From contig JANJTV010000049.1 of NCBI GenBank assembly GCA_024710905.1, positions 1 through 48,671 on the forward strand: DNA of 48,671 bases. Direction: 5' to 3'. The notes beneath the pieces were generated by a model. It saw only the letters and a program-made list of their open reading frames with translations. It ran no database searches and was not told the origin of the DNA. Positions 8,601 through 20,120 of the stretch are shown here, in pieces. The stretch is from Anaerolineales bacterium (GTDB taxonomy: Bacteria; Chloroflexota; Anaerolineae; Anaerolineales; Villigracilaceae). Positions within the stretch are counted from its first letter, which is position 1. Every line of letters begins with the position of its first letter. Both the position numbers and the translations under genes were made by a program.

Positions 8601-9555
8601 AGATCTTCGGATCATCTTTGCTGGATGCGTAGCGTTGTTCAAGACCTTGCAGACACAACTCGCGTAGGTATGTTCCATCTGTATGCCCGTCGGGCACCGG
8701 GAATTCGGGCAGGTGGTAGCCCTTGAAGCCCAGATCTACCTGGCAGCGTTCGGCAATCTCAAGGGTATTCGTAATGGCTTCCGGCACTTCCGCGAACAGA
8801 CGCGACATCTCTTCAGGTGGGCGCAGGTAATAGGATGGGTCGCTCATGCGCATACGGTCATCGTCGGCCAGCAGCGCGCCGGTTTGGATGGCCAGCAATA
8901 CATCCTGGTATTCCGCATCACGCGGATCGATGTAATGCACGTCATTGGTGGCAACAAATTTGGCGGAGTAACGAGCGCCCATCTCAAGCAGTTTTTTGTT
9001 GATATCCACCAATTCTGCGATATCGTGTTGCTGCAATTCCACATAGAAGCGATCTGGGCCAAACACGTCGTGATACCAGTTCCAGCGCCGCAGGGCTTCT
9101 TCGGGGTTGTCTTCCATTAATGCACGTGGGATTTCCGCAGCCAGGCAACCGGAGGTGGCAATCAGCCCCTCGGAGTGCCGGGCCAGGAATTCTTTATCAA
9201 TGCGGGGGTAGTAATAAAAGCCTTCCAACTGGGCGGCTGATGCGATCTTGAGCAGGTTCTGGTAACCGACTTCGTTTTCGGCCAGCAGCAACAGGTGGCT
9301 GCTTTTCTTATCCAGTTTGGAGTCGCGGTCATTCATGCCGCGCGCGGCCATGTAGGTTTCAATCCCGATGATGGGTTTGATGTCATTTTCCTTGGCGGCG
9401 TTGTAAAATTCCAACACGCCATACATGGTGCCGTGGTCGGTGATGGCCAGGGCCGGCATGTTCATCTCTTTGGCGCGTTTGACCAGCTTCTTGATGTTTG
9501 AGAATCCATCCAGAAGCGAGTACACTGTGTGGGTGTGCAAGTGAACAAAGGACAT
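5674..9555 (-). CDS. dnaE: DNA polymerase III alpha subunit with long C-terminal tail
   Basis: Catalytic subunit of the replicative polymerase, 1293 residues. It opens with a PHP domain (VHLHTHTVYSLLDG, ITDHGTMYGVLEFYNAA), then the polymerase core with the catalytic acids in PDIDLDFRDD (396-405), fingers, an HhH region and an OB fold (VRVAGMVISSRPYRTK, MGFVTLEDLQGNIELVLF). After the OB fold comes a ~110-residue linker rich in Pro and Asp, then a compact final domain of ~85 residues starting LITVYLRPSGDAGRDRRR. That terminal block also resembles extensions I associate with cyanobacterial and Chloroflexi DnaE; its function is not known to me. ATG 9555 (MSFVHLHTHT) is chosen because the PHP motif starts there and an extended -10 box lies inside the longer reading frame. 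The leader would be short, without a clear ribosome site. Confidence 0.97.
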   Translation of the reverse strand: MSFVHLHTHTVYSLLDGFSNIKKLVKRAKEMNMPALAITDHGTMYGVLEFYNAAKENDIKPIIGIETYMAARGMNDRDSKLDKKSSHLLLLAENEVGYQNLLKIASAAQLEGFYYYPRIDKEFLARHSEGLIATSGCLAAEIPRALMEDNPEEALRRWNWYHDVFGPDRFYVELQQHDIAELVDINKKLLEMGARYSAKFVATNDVHYIDPRDAEYQDVLLAIQTGALLADDDRMRMSDPSYYLRPPEEMSRLFAEVPEAITNTLEIAERCQVDLGFKGYHLPEFPVPDGHTDGTYLRELCLQGLEQRYASSKDDPKILERLDFELGVINEMGFNAYFLIVWDLCRHARENGIWYNTRGSAAGSLVAYSLFITLVDPIHHQLLFERFLNPGRVSMPDIDLDFRDDRRVEMLEYTARKYGDDKVAQIITFGTMAARGSLRDVARVMNIPIPDVDRVAKLVPNVPGKAVTLEEALEQVPDLKQIYQSDATMRKVIDTAIHLEGVVRNAGTHAAGVVIADKPLVEYLPLHRPTSGSEETPIKTVTQFEMGILDSMGMLKVDFLGLSTLTVMARACDMIYQRHGIRYDLDSIPTDDPESFKLMGRGQTAGIFQLEGSGMTRWVIEMKPKALDHIIAMVALYRPGPMEFIPSYIKRMNGEEKIDYRHPALESIFADTYGIPVYQEQIMRAAVEIAGYSRSESDDLRKAISKKQADKIAKNKEKFVKGAVENGIMDRDTATGIFEDWEQFARYGFNKSHAADYGLISVQTAFLKAHYPAEYMTALLSVFKNSADKVALYIADSRSMGIDVQPPSVNHSGMDFTIEDQPGGKNAIRFGLSAIKNVGEGPVRAILEARKDSPFSDINDFAQRVDLRAVGKRALECLIKVGALDDFGDRAALLAILEQLSASSAAQFRAAEAGQMSLFGAATGVKAQAVQLPSLTVDRKEALAWERELLGLYLSDHPLTAHIEDITRAISHTSAGLADASHEERVRVAGMVISSRPYRTKTDKMMGFVTLEDLQGNIELVLFPRTWDKFRHLCEDGKIVFADGKVDMNSNPPKVLVDEIKTEVAYYQSAEASTAIPAYEPDFVAGSPRPDPVKQVAHSPADYLPDPDENEGHDPFGDMPPPPDAPPDWESLPLATASAAPLDDMLALQQLEDSHQPEVVSQPEARPSGDSLRVGQPVIVMPVIQEPPRVPSVPPIAPPALLQTDGTAPPRLITVYLRPSGDAGRDRRRITNAYSILHAYHGQDRFSFYVTEEGHGHLIDFPNDSTRVCKEMLERLRNLLGEEAWRIEDVTFQ

Positions 9556-9573
9556 GGGAGAATACCAACTTAA

Positions 9574-9582
9574 ATTATAGCA
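9574..9582 (-). promoter_or_regulatory. Extended -10 promoter of dnaE
   Basis: TGC-TATAAT on the minus strand. Predicted transcription start is near 9567, giving a leader of about 12 nt with no Shine-Dalgarno sequence. Confidence 0.65.
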
Positions 9583-9680
9583 TCCGCACCTCCAAACCAA
9601 CCTGACGATTGGCTTAAAATATTTGGAACGGGTGTTCGCTTAAAGGGGTGTTTCGTTCTTATGACCCTCTTATACCCCTA

Positions 9681-9689
9681 TGCTATAAT
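9681..9689 (+). promoter_or_regulatory. Extended -10 promoter of secA
   Basis: TGC-TATAAT 21 nt before the secA ATG; a loose -35 (ATGACC, 9661-9666) sits 17 nt upstream of the hexamer. The short leader contains AAAGG. Confidence 0.65.
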
Positions 9690-9710
9690 CGCCCATTTGA
9701 AAGGCGAACT

Positions 9711-12700
9711 ATGCTCTCAAAATTTGTAAAAATGCTGGGGGGAGACCCCAACAAACGTGAAGTGGAACGGCTTTCCGGCCAGGTGGAGGCAATTAATGTG
9801 CTGGAAAGCAGGCTGGAATCGCTCAGCGATGAAGCCCTGCGCGCCAAGACGGATGAATTCCGCGCCCGGTTGAAAGACGAACTGGACGGGATTGACGACG
9901 ACAAGGAACGCCGCGAAGTGGAACAGGCCGTCCTGAATGACTTGTTGCCTGAAGCATTTGCCATTGTCCGTGAAGCCTCCAAGCGCACATTGGGGCTGCG
10001 CCATTACGACGTACAGCTGATGGGTGGCATGGCATTGCATTATGGGCGTATTTCTGAAATGCGCACAGGCGAAGGGAAAACCCTGGTTGCCACCCTGCCG
10101 TTGTACCTGAATGCCCTGACTGGCCGCGGCGCGCACCTGGTAACTGTCAATGATTACCTGGCCCGCCGTGATGCCCGCTGGATGGCGCCAATTTTCAATT
10201 TCCTCGGGTTGTCGGTGGGCGTCCTGCAGATGGCTGCTGTCACTGAAAACGGGAAGAAAGCCTTCCTCGTGGACCTAGAAAAGGAATCCCCCCAGGAGGA
10301 TAAAGACAAACTCCGCATGGTGGACCGCCGCGAGGCGTATGCCGCTGACATCACCTACGGCACAAATGCCGAGTTTGGCTTCGACTACCTGCGCGACAAT
10401 ATGGTCTATCGTTATGAAGATAAGGTTCAACGCGGCCATTACTATTCAATTGTTGATGAAGTCGATAATGTACTGGTTGATGAGGCGCGTACACCGTTAA
10501 TTATCTCGGGCCCGGCCCAGGGTGACTTGGGGGACTATGCCACCATGGCACAGGTCGTGCGACAACTAAAAGAAGAAGATTACGAGGTCAGCGAAAAAGA
10601 CCGCAATGTATCCCTGACCGAAGTCGGTACGGCCCATGTGGAACAACTGCTGGGCCAGCCCTTGCGCGACCCCGACCGCCCGGAAGATGTTACTCCTGAA
10701 CAGGCCCGCCTGTTGGGTTATTTGGAGCAAGCCCTGCGCGCGCAATTCCTGTTCAAGAGGAATAAGGATTACATCGTCCAAGGCGGTAAGGTCATCATTG
10801 TGGATGACTTTACCGGCCGCCTGATGCCCGGCCGCCGCTGGAGTGACGGCCTGCACCAGGCTGTGGAAGCAAAGGAAGGCGTGAAGGTTGAGCCTGAAAA
10901 CGTGACCTACGCGACCATCACCCTGCAGAATTATTTCCGCATGTACGAAAAGCTGGCAGGCATGACCGGTACGGCCCTGACCGAAGCCGAGGAATTTGCC
11001 AAGATCTACAAACTCGAAGTACTGCCCATCCCCACCCACCTCGAGTACCTCGCCACCCGCGAAGGCTCAGACCTGGTGGAAGTAAAGAAAAAAGATGAAG
11101 ATGGCTACGAGCAGGTTTATTTTGCGCGCAAGGATGATGCCGACAAAGCGCCCGTACTCTGGCGGCGCACCGACTACCCGGATGTCGTTTTCCGGACTGT
11201 TGAAGCCAAGTTCCGCGCAATCATTGCCGAGATTATTCGCAGCCATGTGATGGGCCGCCCGGTCCTGCTGGGCACCACCTCGGTTGAAAACTCTGAAAAA
11301 CTATCCAGTCGCCTGCGGGCCGAATCGGTACGGCGATTATTGCAGATTCGTTTGCTGCGCGATTTCTGGTTCGAAGCCAACAACCTTGAAGAAGATGGCC
11401 GCCTGCACAAAGATCTTGAACCACTCTACCAACCATTGGAGGGGATTGATCCGTCCGCGCTGCGGCAGTTTGCCAAACCCTTGAATGCTTCCATTAATCT
11501 GGAAGAGCCCCAGAACATCTCCCGATTGCTCTCCTTGCTGCGCCTGTCGGCGGAGGACGAACCGCGCCTGAAGGCCGTTATCCAGGGTGGGGTGCCGCAC
11601 CAGGTGCTGAACGCCCGCAAACATACAGAAGAAAGCCAGATTATTGCCGGGGCAGGCGCCTTTGGGGCAGTAACGATTGCCACCAATATGGCCGGCCGTG
11701 GCGTGGATATTAAGTTGGGCGGCGAACTGGCCGAGGAGGTCTTTGCCGTGGTCAACCGTGTGTTGCGTAAAGCCGGGCACCAGGACCCTTACGACATGAC
11801 CCCCCAGCAACAACGTGAAGCCCTACTCAAACTGGACACCTCCGAATTTGGTATTTACGAGAGCGAAATCCGCTACTTCCTGAACTATTTTGACGACATG
11901 GCCCATGTGCGTGAACTGGGCGGCCTGCATGTGATTGGTTCGGAACGCCACGAGGCCCGCCGCATTGACAACCAGTTGCGCGGCCGCGCCGCCCGCCAGG
12001 GTGACCCCGGGTCTTCCCGTTTTTACCTTTCATTGGAGGACGACCTGATGCGCCTGTTCGGCGGCCAGCAGGTCAACGATGTCATGCAGCGCTTCCGGCT
12101 GGATGATGACTTCCCGCTGGAACACCGCATGGTGACCGGCATGATCGAAGGCTCGCAGCACCGCGTGGAAGGCAACAACTTCGACATGCGCAAGCACCTG
12201 CTGGAATATGATGACGTTCTTAATTCCCAGCGCCGCCGCATTTACGAACAGCGTGACCGGGTCTTTAAGAAGGAAGACCTGACTGACGATGTGGCCGAAC
12301 TACTAAAAGCCGAGGTTGCGGCCCGCGTCCCTGCTGCGATGGAAGACGAGGAAGGCCCCTGGAAACTGTTGGCCTGGCTGGACAGCATCCAACCGCCATT
12401 TGCCGGGGCGCAGGGGAAATTCTTCCCGTCCTTTAGTTACCGTCTCCTGCTGGATGAACTGGCTGAATCGACCCTGCCGCCGCGCGAAGCGATTGTAAAT
12501 CTGGTGCGGCGTGCCATCGAGGCCGAGGAAAGCCACCTGCTGGCATCCATTGAGTCGAATATCGACAAGGCTGCTGAAAGCCTGGAAAGCCAACTGGAAG
12601 AACGCTTTGATGTCATTGATACCTTCCTGGAAGGATTGCAGGACGCCGAGGAAACCCGGCGCCCGCAGGAACTGCTGGAAGAACTGAACGGATTGGCACG

Positions 12701-13610
12701 GGTCAGCCTGCGCCTAAACAATGAACAACTCCGTACCCTGCAGAACGACCCGCAGGAAATTGAAGATGTGATTAAAGAACAGATCGAAACCCAGCTCACA
12801 GGCATTACCGTCAGCCGCCTGGCTTCGTTTATTGAATTGCGCCTCAGCGAACCCTTGAGCACCAACCGTGAAACGCTAGCGAAAATGGAATGGGCCGAAG
12901 TGGAAGCCGAATTGCGAACCTCAGCGGTGAAAATGCTCGAGACCCGGCGTGAAAGGCTGGGGGGAGCCGGCGGTGAAATCATCCGCACCCTGGACACCCT
13001 GCAGGGGAAAATCGACTTCAAGACGCTGGACGAGTCCGGTTTCATCCAATTGTTGGGCAGCCTGGTACGCGGACGCCGCATGGTCTTCGACATCAAGACC
13101 CGCCAGCGCAGCCAACAGGATTATGCCCGCTTTAGTTATGTGTACCTGGCCGCGCAATTAATGGAAGGCCGTTCGACCGAGGCAACCCTGCAAGATATTA
13201 ATGAACACCTGGATGAAGCCCGCCAGGCCTTTGCCGCCATGTGGGAATCGTTTGAAGGCGGCCGGGTTGTCCTCAACCAGACCTATCGCCGCTTGCTGCT
13301 CGGGGTGATCTCGGAGCTGTGGGTGGATTACCTAACCCGCGTGGAAGCCCTGCGTGTTTCGATTGGTTTGGAGGCTTACGGCCAGCGCGACCCACTGGTA
13401 CAATATAAAACAAAAGCGTCTGAGATGTTCCAGACCTTGTTGAGTGAAATTCGTTCAGGTGTGGTCGGGCGGATGTTCCTGTTCCAACCGCAGCGCGCCA
13501 CCATGGCCAATGCCAGCCAACCCGTGATTGAAACGCCCTCAGCAGAAGAAACGACCGAAAGTGCAGAAGCCGCCGCAAAAAGCGGCCGCAAACGACACAA
13601 GAGAAGATAA
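9711..13610 (+). CDS. secA: Preprotein translocase ATPase SecA, very long form
   Basis: Motor ATPase that pushes unfolded preproteins through SecYEG. It has 1299 residues against roughly 800-950 in most bacteria. Core motifs are intact: P-loop RTGEGKT (118-124), [28 protein letters not shown], Walker B-like [17 protein letters not shown] (D249), the GMTGTA motif, [14 protein letters not shown] and [12 protein letters not shown]. Extra material sits in at least three places: about 30 residues before YGTNAEFGF, about 85-90 between SVENSEKL and HQVLNARKH (residues ~525-630) inside the second nucleotide-binding fold, and roughly 200 in the helical scaffold and C-terminal part. The usual C-terminal zinc motif (CxCxSGx8CH) is absent; the protein ends in a basic GRKRHKRR tail. 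ATG 9711 ([10 protein letters not shown]) follows AAAGGCG and an extended -10; the earlier in-frame start precedes the promoter. Confidence 0.96.
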   Translation: MLSKFVKMLGGDPNKREVERLSGQVEAINVLESRLESLSDEALRAKTDEFRARLKDELDGIDDDKERREVEQAVLNDLLPEAFAIVREASKRTLGLRHYDVQLMGGMALHYGRISEMRTGEGKTLVATLPLYLNALTGRGAHLVTVNDYLARRDARWMAPIFNFLGLSVGVLQMAAVTENGKKAFLVDLEKESPQEDKDKLRMVDRREAYAADITYGTNAEFGFDYLRDNMVYRYEDKVQRGHYYSIVDEVDNVLVDEARTPLIISGPAQGDLGDYATMAQVVRQLKEEDYEVSEKDRNVSLTEVGTAHVEQLLGQPLRDPDRPEDVTPEQARLLGYLEQALRAQFLFKRNKDYIVQGGKVIIVDDFTGRLMPGRRWSDGLHQAVEAKEGVKVEPENVTYATITLQNYFRMYEKLAGMTGTALTEAEEFAKIYKLEVLPIPTHLEYLATREGSDLVEVKKKDEDGYEQVYFARKDDADKAPVLWRRTDYPDVVFRTVEAKFRAIIAEIIRSHVMGRPVLLGTTSVENSEKLSSRLRAESVRRLLQIRLLRDFWFEANNLEEDGRLHKDLEPLYQPLEGIDPSALRQFAKPLNASINLEEPQNISRLLSLLRLSAEDEPRLKAVIQGGVPHQVLNARKHTEESQIIAGAGAFGAVTIATNMAGRGVDIKLGGELAEEVFAVVNRVLRKAGHQDPYDMTPQQQREALLKLDTSEFGIYESEIRYFLNYFDDMAHVRELGGLHVIGSERHEARRIDNQLRGRAARQGDPGSSRFYLSLEDDLMRLFGGQQVNDVMQRFRLDDDFPLEHRMVTGMIEGSQHRVEGNNFDMRKHLLEYDDVLNSQRRRIYEQRDRVFKKEDLTDDVAELLKAEVAARVPAAMEDEEGPWKLLAWLDSIQPPFAGAQGKFFPSFSYRLLLDELAESTLPPREAIVNLVRRAIEAEESHLLASIESNIDKAAESLESQLEERFDVIDTFLEGLQDAEETRRPQELLEELNGLARVSLRLNNEQLRTLQNDPQEIEDVIKEQIETQLTGITVSRLASFIELRLSEPLSTNRETLAKMEWAEVEAELRTSAVKMLETRRERLGGAGGEIIRTLDTLQGKIDFKTLDESGFIQLLGSLVRGRRMVFDIKTRQRSQQDYARFSYVYLAAQLMEGRSTEATLQDINEHLDEARQAFAAMWESFEGGRVVLNQTYRRLLLGVISELWVDYLTRVEALRVSIGLEAYGQRDPLVQYKTKASEMFQTLLSEIRSGVVGRMFLFQPQRATMANASQPVIETPSAEETTESAEAAAKSGRKRHKRR

Positions 13611-13631
13611 CATTATTAAGCAGGGTTACCC

Positions 13632-14672
13632 TTGACATTTCCTGTTGCGGTCCCGGAAGATTATCGCAGCCTGCCTAAAGTGGAGCTTCATCGCCACCTG
13701 GAGGGATCGCTACGCCTGCAAACCATGCTGGACGTTGCCCGCAAGCACGGCATGACCATCCCAGCCAGCGTGGTACGCCTGAGCCGCCTGGTGCAGGTAC
13801 AGGATGAGGAACCACTCAACTCAGAAAATTTCCTCGGCAAATTTAATACGCTGCGCATGTTCTATCGTTCGCCGGATGTGATTCACCGCATCACGCGTGA
13901 AGCCATCGAGGATGCCGCCAAAGACAACATCCGCTACCTTGAGCTGCGCTTCACCCCTGTCGCACTCAGCCGCGCGGAACGCTTCCCCCTGCACGACGTC
14001 ATGGACTGGGTCTGCACAAGCGCCCAGGAAGCCGCCCAGAAATTCAACATCATCGTGCGCCTAATCGCCTCGGTTAACCGCCACGAATCCGTTGAATTGG
14101 CTGAGCAGGTGGCTTGGCTGGCTGCCGAACACCAGAAGCGCGGCATTATTGCGCTCGACCTGGCAGGCAATGAAGCGCAATTCCCGGCCACACCTTTCCT
14201 GCCGATCTTTAAAGAAGCCCACCAGAGCGGCCTGCGGATCACCATCCATGCCGGGGAGTGGGGTGGCGCAGAGAATGTACGTGAGGCTATTGAAAACTTC
14301 GAGGCAGATCGCATTGGGCATGGCGTACGCGTGCTGGAAGACCCCTTTACCACCGCCCTGGCCATCGAACGCAAAACCCCCTTCGAGGTCTGCATCACCA
14401 GCAACTACCAGACCGGTATTGCCAAATCGCGTTCCGAGCATCCAGCCCCAAAAATGCTGGGTGCCGGGTTGCAAGTTACCTTCAACACAGATGACCCGTC
14501 CATTTCACAGATCACCCTGGGACACGAATATCGCCTGGTGGTCGAAGACCTGAAACTGAGCATGGATGCGTTGCGCGAGAGCATCCTGGTGGCCGCCAGG
14601 GCATCCTTCCTGTTGCAGGATGAAAAAGAGAAATTAATCCAGAACCTGAAGAAAGAAATGCGCCTGTCATAG
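13632..14672 (+). CDS. add: Adenosine deaminase family protein
   Basis: Metal-dependent amidohydrolase fold, 346 residues, expected to turn adenosine into inosine in purine salvage; closely related aminodeoxyfutalosine or adenine deaminases cannot be excluded. Metal ligands H20 and H22 lie in KVELHRHLEGS, followed by HAGEWGGAENV (third His), DRIGHGVRVLED, and the catalytic Asp in NTDDPSIS. The start is TTG at 13632; no ATG or GTG fits before the conserved KVELHRHLEG block. It lies 21 nt after secA with no terminator between, so it is likely cotranscribed. Confidence 0.85.
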   Translation: MTFPVAVPEDYRSLPKVELHRHLEGSLRLQTMLDVARKHGMTIPASVVRLSRLVQVQDEEPLNSENFLGKFNTLRMFYRSPDVIHRITREAIEDAAKDNIRYLELRFTPVALSRAERFPLHDVMDWVCTSAQEAAQKFNIIVRLIASVNRHESVELAEQVAWLAAEHQKRGIIALDLAGNEAQFPATPFLPIFKEAHQSGLRITIHAGEWGGAENVREAIENFEADRIGHGVRVLEDPFTTALAIERKTPFEVCITSNYQTGIAKSRSEHPAPKMLGAGLQVTFNTDDPSISQITLGHEYRLVVEDLKLSMDALRESILVAARASFLLQDEKEKLIQNLKKEMRLS

Positions 14673-14851
14673 CACGAACACCTAGAAATGCGGTAAAATT
14701 ACTCGCATACACACCCGATACAAAGGACAACAAAGGCGCACCTTTGGGTTCTTTGTGAGCTGAAACCCATTTGAACCACACAGCCACAAAGAAGCACAAA
14801 GGTGTTTTGCTGTGTGACCCCCGCCAGGGGTAACATGCACAAGGAGCAACC
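14673..14851 (+). promoter_or_regulatory. Intergenic leader upstream of aconitase with repeats
   Basis: A 179-bp gap. It holds a possible -10 (TAAAAT, 14694-14699), a short inverted pair CAAAGG/CCTTTG, and an 8-bp inverted repeat CACACAGC (14777-14784) / GCTGTGTG (14809-14816) with a 24-nt loop, all rich in ACAAAG/CTTTGT words. I see no coding sequence. The ribosome site AAGGAGCAACC precedes acnA. Confidence 0.4.
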
Positions 14852-17548
<2,697 letters not shown>

Positions 17549-17561
17549 GTAATCAACTGTA

Positions 17562-17607
17562 CAAAGAACACGAGACAAACACATAGTCTCGTGTTCTTTG
17601 TTTCTTT
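17562..17607. terminator. Strong terminator after aconitase
   Basis: Perfect 15-bp stem (17562-17576 with 17586-17600), 9-nt loop, followed by TTTCTTT. It sits between converging acnA and the minus-strand metallopeptidase gene and may serve both. Confidence 0.9.
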
Positions 17608-17620
17608 ACCAAACCCAGTC

Positions 17621-18166
17621 CTACTTTTCCGGCTCCAGCACAAAACAACCCACCCGCGTGGGATGGTCCTCCACCAACGCGTTGGCGGGCACCTCGCGTA
17701 GGATGACCAGCACCAGGAAATCGCCACCTGCCGCCGTGGTAAACAGAATGCCAAACCAGGCCAGCCAACCATCCCCGGTATAGATGGCCGTCAGCATGGG
17801 CAGCAGGCCCATCAACAGCCCCGGCATGAAGGTGCCCCAGCGATAGGCGTTGATGCCCATCGGCTCCGTGCAGTGGGCATACGGCGTCAGGCTGCTGGCC
17901 ATGACCCCAAACTTAAAGGCGCTCCACGGTTTACCGCTTAACAACTTCCACGCCAACCCATGGATGGCTTCATGCACCACGATTCCCACCACAAAGAACA
18001 ATAAAAAACTGAGCAGGTTGAAAAAGGCATCCATGCCCGCCCAGAACCGCTCCCAGCCATGCACCAGGCCAAAAAGTACGGCCAGCAAGACTGCAGGTGG
18101 GCCCGCCGTGACAAAACTGTACAGGTTGGCTGCCGCAATGGAGGTTGAAAGATCTGTTCGTTTCAT
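17621..18166 (-). CDS. DUF3267-type membrane metalloprotease-like protein
   Basis: 181-residue integral membrane protein with about four hydrophobic segments. A zincin-type motif HEAIH (65-69; VVGIVVHEAIHGLAW) lies in a membrane helix, which fits the DUF3267 family of putative intramembrane zinc peptidases. Substrate is unknown. AGGAG precedes the ATG. Last gene of a three-gene minus-strand operon, 18 nt behind the TRIC-type channel gene. Confidence 0.75.
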   Translation of the reverse strand: MKRTDLSTSIAAANLYSFVTAGPPAVLLAVLFGLVHGWERFWAGMDAFFNLLSFLLFFVVGIVVHEAIHGLAWKLLSGKPWSAFKFGVMASSLTPYAHCTEPMGINAYRWGTFMPGLLMGLLPMLTAIYTGDGWLAWFGILFTTAAGGDFLVLVILREVPANALVEDHPTRVGCFVLEPEK

Positions 18167-18184
18167 TCACAAAACTCCTGAAAA

Positions 18185-18784
18185 TCAGATTGGTAAATGT
18201 ACATCATTCTTCACCGCCCACAGGCGCAGTGAAGCCGCCACCAGGATGCTGGCCGATACCGCCAGGCCATAATCAGCCCCGGCCGCCTGCAAGGCCCAGA
18301 AGACCAGCGAGGCCAAAAAAGCACAGGTGGCATATAACTGGCCGCGCCGGAAGATGACCGGCACCTCGTTGCAGGCCACATCACGGATGACGCCGCCAAA
18401 GGTGGCGCTGACCACCCCCATGAACACCCCAATCACCGGCGACAGGCCCATTTGCAGGGTAAAAGCCGTGCCCACCGCGCTGAACAGGCCCAAGCCAAGC
18501 GCGTCCGGCAGGATGATGCTGCTTTCGTTAATATAGAAAAATCCACTGCGCAGGGCCAATGTGCCCAGAAAGGCAATGGCCAGCGTCAGCAGTACATAGC
18601 CCGGCTCGGCCACCCACAGTAGGGGCGTGCGATCCAGCAACAAATCTCGCAGGGTGCCACCGCCAAAGGCCGTCACAAATGCAATTGCGAAAATGCCCAC
18701 CAGGTCCATGCCGCGCCGGTGCGCCTCGATCACCCCGGAGAAGGCAAACGTAACAACACCCAGTAGTTCAATGATTCCAAGCAT
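18185..18784 (-). CDS. TRIC/UPF0126-family trimeric channel protein (YicG-like)
   Basis: 199-residue protein with about seven membrane segments arranged as two repeats. Each repeat carries the family's Gly-rich motif: FGGGTLRDLLLDRTPLLW in the first, FGGVIRDVACNEVP in the second. Bacterial members form trimeric cation channels; the transported ion here is not evident. It starts 3 nt after the stop of the upstream gene, so translation is coupled. Confidence 0.88.
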   Translation of the reverse strand: MLGIIELLGVVTFAFSGVIEAHRRGMDLVGIFAIAFVTAFGGGTLRDLLLDRTPLLWVAEPGYVLLTLAIAFLGTLALRSGFFYINESSIILPDALGLGLFSAVGTAFTLQMGLSPVIGVFMGVVSATFGGVIRDVACNEVPVIFRRGQLYATCAFLASLVFWALQAAGADYGLAVSASILVAASLRLWAVKNDVHLPI

Positions 18785-18787
18785 TGC

Positions 18788-19246
18788 TTAAAGCGGGATG
18801 GTAATGCCATACAGCCACAACAGGAACATCACCAGCCCGGTGATCGCAATGGCAACATGCGGTAGCAGGGTGATCTCGCGAAATAGGTAACGGAACTTCT
18901 GGCTGCCGACCTTGTTATATTCCTGCTCCCAGGTGTGATAGGTTTGCAGAGGCGCCATCTTCTCCCAGCCCTTGTCACTCAGGCCGGCCTCGATCTGCTT
19001 AATGCGCCGGGCAAAAAAGTACCCCAGCCCGCGCCAGTACGTTTCGAGGTACCAGAACATGATCGCCGCCAGGAAGGCCCCTAGGAAAAACAGGCCTGAA
19101 TACAACGCCCCAGCCCCCAGGGCGGCCAGCCCAACGGTAACATCCCAGTTCTTAATCATCAGGCAGCGCCGGTCAATATCCTCGTAAAACCCCTGCAGCA
19201 TGACATACTCATCCTTGAGCAATTGCAGCCGATGTTCTTTATCCAT
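18788..19246 (-). CDS. Small two-helix membrane protein, unknown function
   Basis: 152 residues beginning MDKEHRLQLLKDEYVMLQG: a charged, likely helical N-terminus, then two membrane segments around VGLAALGAGALYSGLFFLGA and FLAAIMFWYLETYW, a soluble stretch, and a final segment near the C-terminus (ITGLVMFLLWLYGITI). I do not recognise a named family. ATG 19246 has an AGGAG site; the earlier in-frame ATG at 19321 would lie at or upstream of the predicted transcription start. First gene of the operon with the TRIC-type channel and metallopeptidase genes. Confidence 0.65.
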   Translation of the reverse strand: MDKEHRLQLLKDEYVMLQGFYEDIDRRCLMIKNWDVTVGLAALGAGALYSGLFFLGAFLAAIMFWYLETYWRGLGYFFARRIKQIEAGLSDKGWEKMAPLQTYHTWEQEYNKVGSQKFRYLFREITLLPHVAIAITGLVMFLLWLYGITIPL

Positions 19247-19325
19247 CCCGACTCCTGTCTGGTTTACAATTGAAAATTGTGCGGAACAAAAACCCCACCA
19301 ATCTCGTAAATGGGATAACATAAAA

Positions 19326-19334
19326 AGTATAGCA
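19326..19334 (-). promoter_or_regulatory. Extended -10 promoter of the TRIC operon
   Basis: TGC-TATACT on the minus strand, start near 19319, leader of about 70 nt. Confidence 0.55.
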
Positions 19335-19359
19335 TGACCAAAAGTGAAAGGATAGCAAG

Positions 19360-20052
19360 ATGAAACGAATTGTTGGATTGATCTTCCTGGCCATTCTACT
19401 GACCGGCTGCGCCCCGGCGGGCTCCCCCCAGCCTGCCGCCGCGACCGAACAGGTACTCCCCACCCCCGAGGCGGCCCTCAGCCTGCCGCTGAGCGCAACC
19501 GCCACCCTGCCCGGGATGCCAGAACTGGCCGCGCCGGAAGAACCTGCCGCTGCGCTTATTTTCTACCCGCCCGAAACCCGCCTCGACATCCAGACCGTGG
19601 ATGATGTGCTGGAAGGCATACTGACCGGCAACCGCCAGGCCTTAAGTGAATTGCTGTACTTCACCCCCGAAGCCTGCACGGTGAACGACGGCCTGGGTGG
19701 CCCGCCCAAATGTGCCGAAGGCGAAGCAGATGGCACGGTGGTAGGTGGGTTTATGATCCTCGGCAACGAAGGGCTGGCCCTGCGCGAGGCAGACCGGGAA
19801 ATCATCATTGACAGCCTGCTCTATGGTAAGCCTGCCCTGTACACGGTCATTGAAGCCCCCAATGAAATCATCATGGAAGAGGACTGGCTGCCCGCCCAGT
19901 ATGCTGTCATCTTCGTCGACCAGCTCGATTCGTTCGCCAGCGCCGTGCTGGTGGATAAAAACGGCATCCTGCGCGTTGTTACCGGCCGAACCCTAGCCGA
20001 CCTGTTTGGCCTGGTAAACGGCGGAGTCATCCTGCCGCCGCTGGACAACTAA
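19360..20052 (+). CDS. Hypothetical lipoprotein
   Basis: 230-residue exported protein with a clear lipobox (LLTGCAPAG, Cys17). A Pro/Ala/Thr-rich spacer (~20-65) precedes an acidic domain with LDIQTVDDVLEGILTGNRQ and a possible disulfide pair (Cys in PEACTVNDG and PPKCAEGEA). I do not recognise the domain. AAAGGA precedes the ATG. It is monocistronic, facing a bidirectional terminator. Confidence 0.75.
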   Translation: MKRIVGLIFLAILLTGCAPAGSPQPAAATEQVLPTPEAALSLPLSATATLPGMPELAAPEEPAAALIFYPPETRLDIQTVDDVLEGILTGNRQALSELLYFTPEACTVNDGLGGPPKCAEGEADGTVVGGFMILGNEGLALREADREIIIDSLLYGKPALYTVIEAPNEIIMEEDWLPAQYAVIFVDQLDSFASAVLVDKNGILRVVTGRTLADLFGLVNGGVILPPLDN

Positions 20053-20075
20053 CTGGACTAAATAATCACAAAAAC

Positions 20076-20108
20076 AAAGCGGGCGGGGCCATTGGCCCCG
20101 CCCGCTTT
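20076..20108. terminator. Bidirectional terminator between lipoprotein and yitT
   Basis: Perfect 15-bp stem (20076-20090 with 20094-20108), 3-nt loop, with AAA/TTT at the base. It sits between converging genes. The T-run is short, so efficiency rests on the very GC-rich stem. Confidence 0.8.
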
Positions 20109-20120
20109 CGATGCGTCGTT

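Noticed and set aside
13571..13610. C-terminal zinc motif in SecA
   Set aside because: The tail is Lys/Arg-rich and contains no Cys.
19246..19321. Upstream ATG (19321) as start of the small membrane protein
   Set aside because: It sits at or before the predicted transcription start and has no ribosome site; ATG 19246 has AGGAG.
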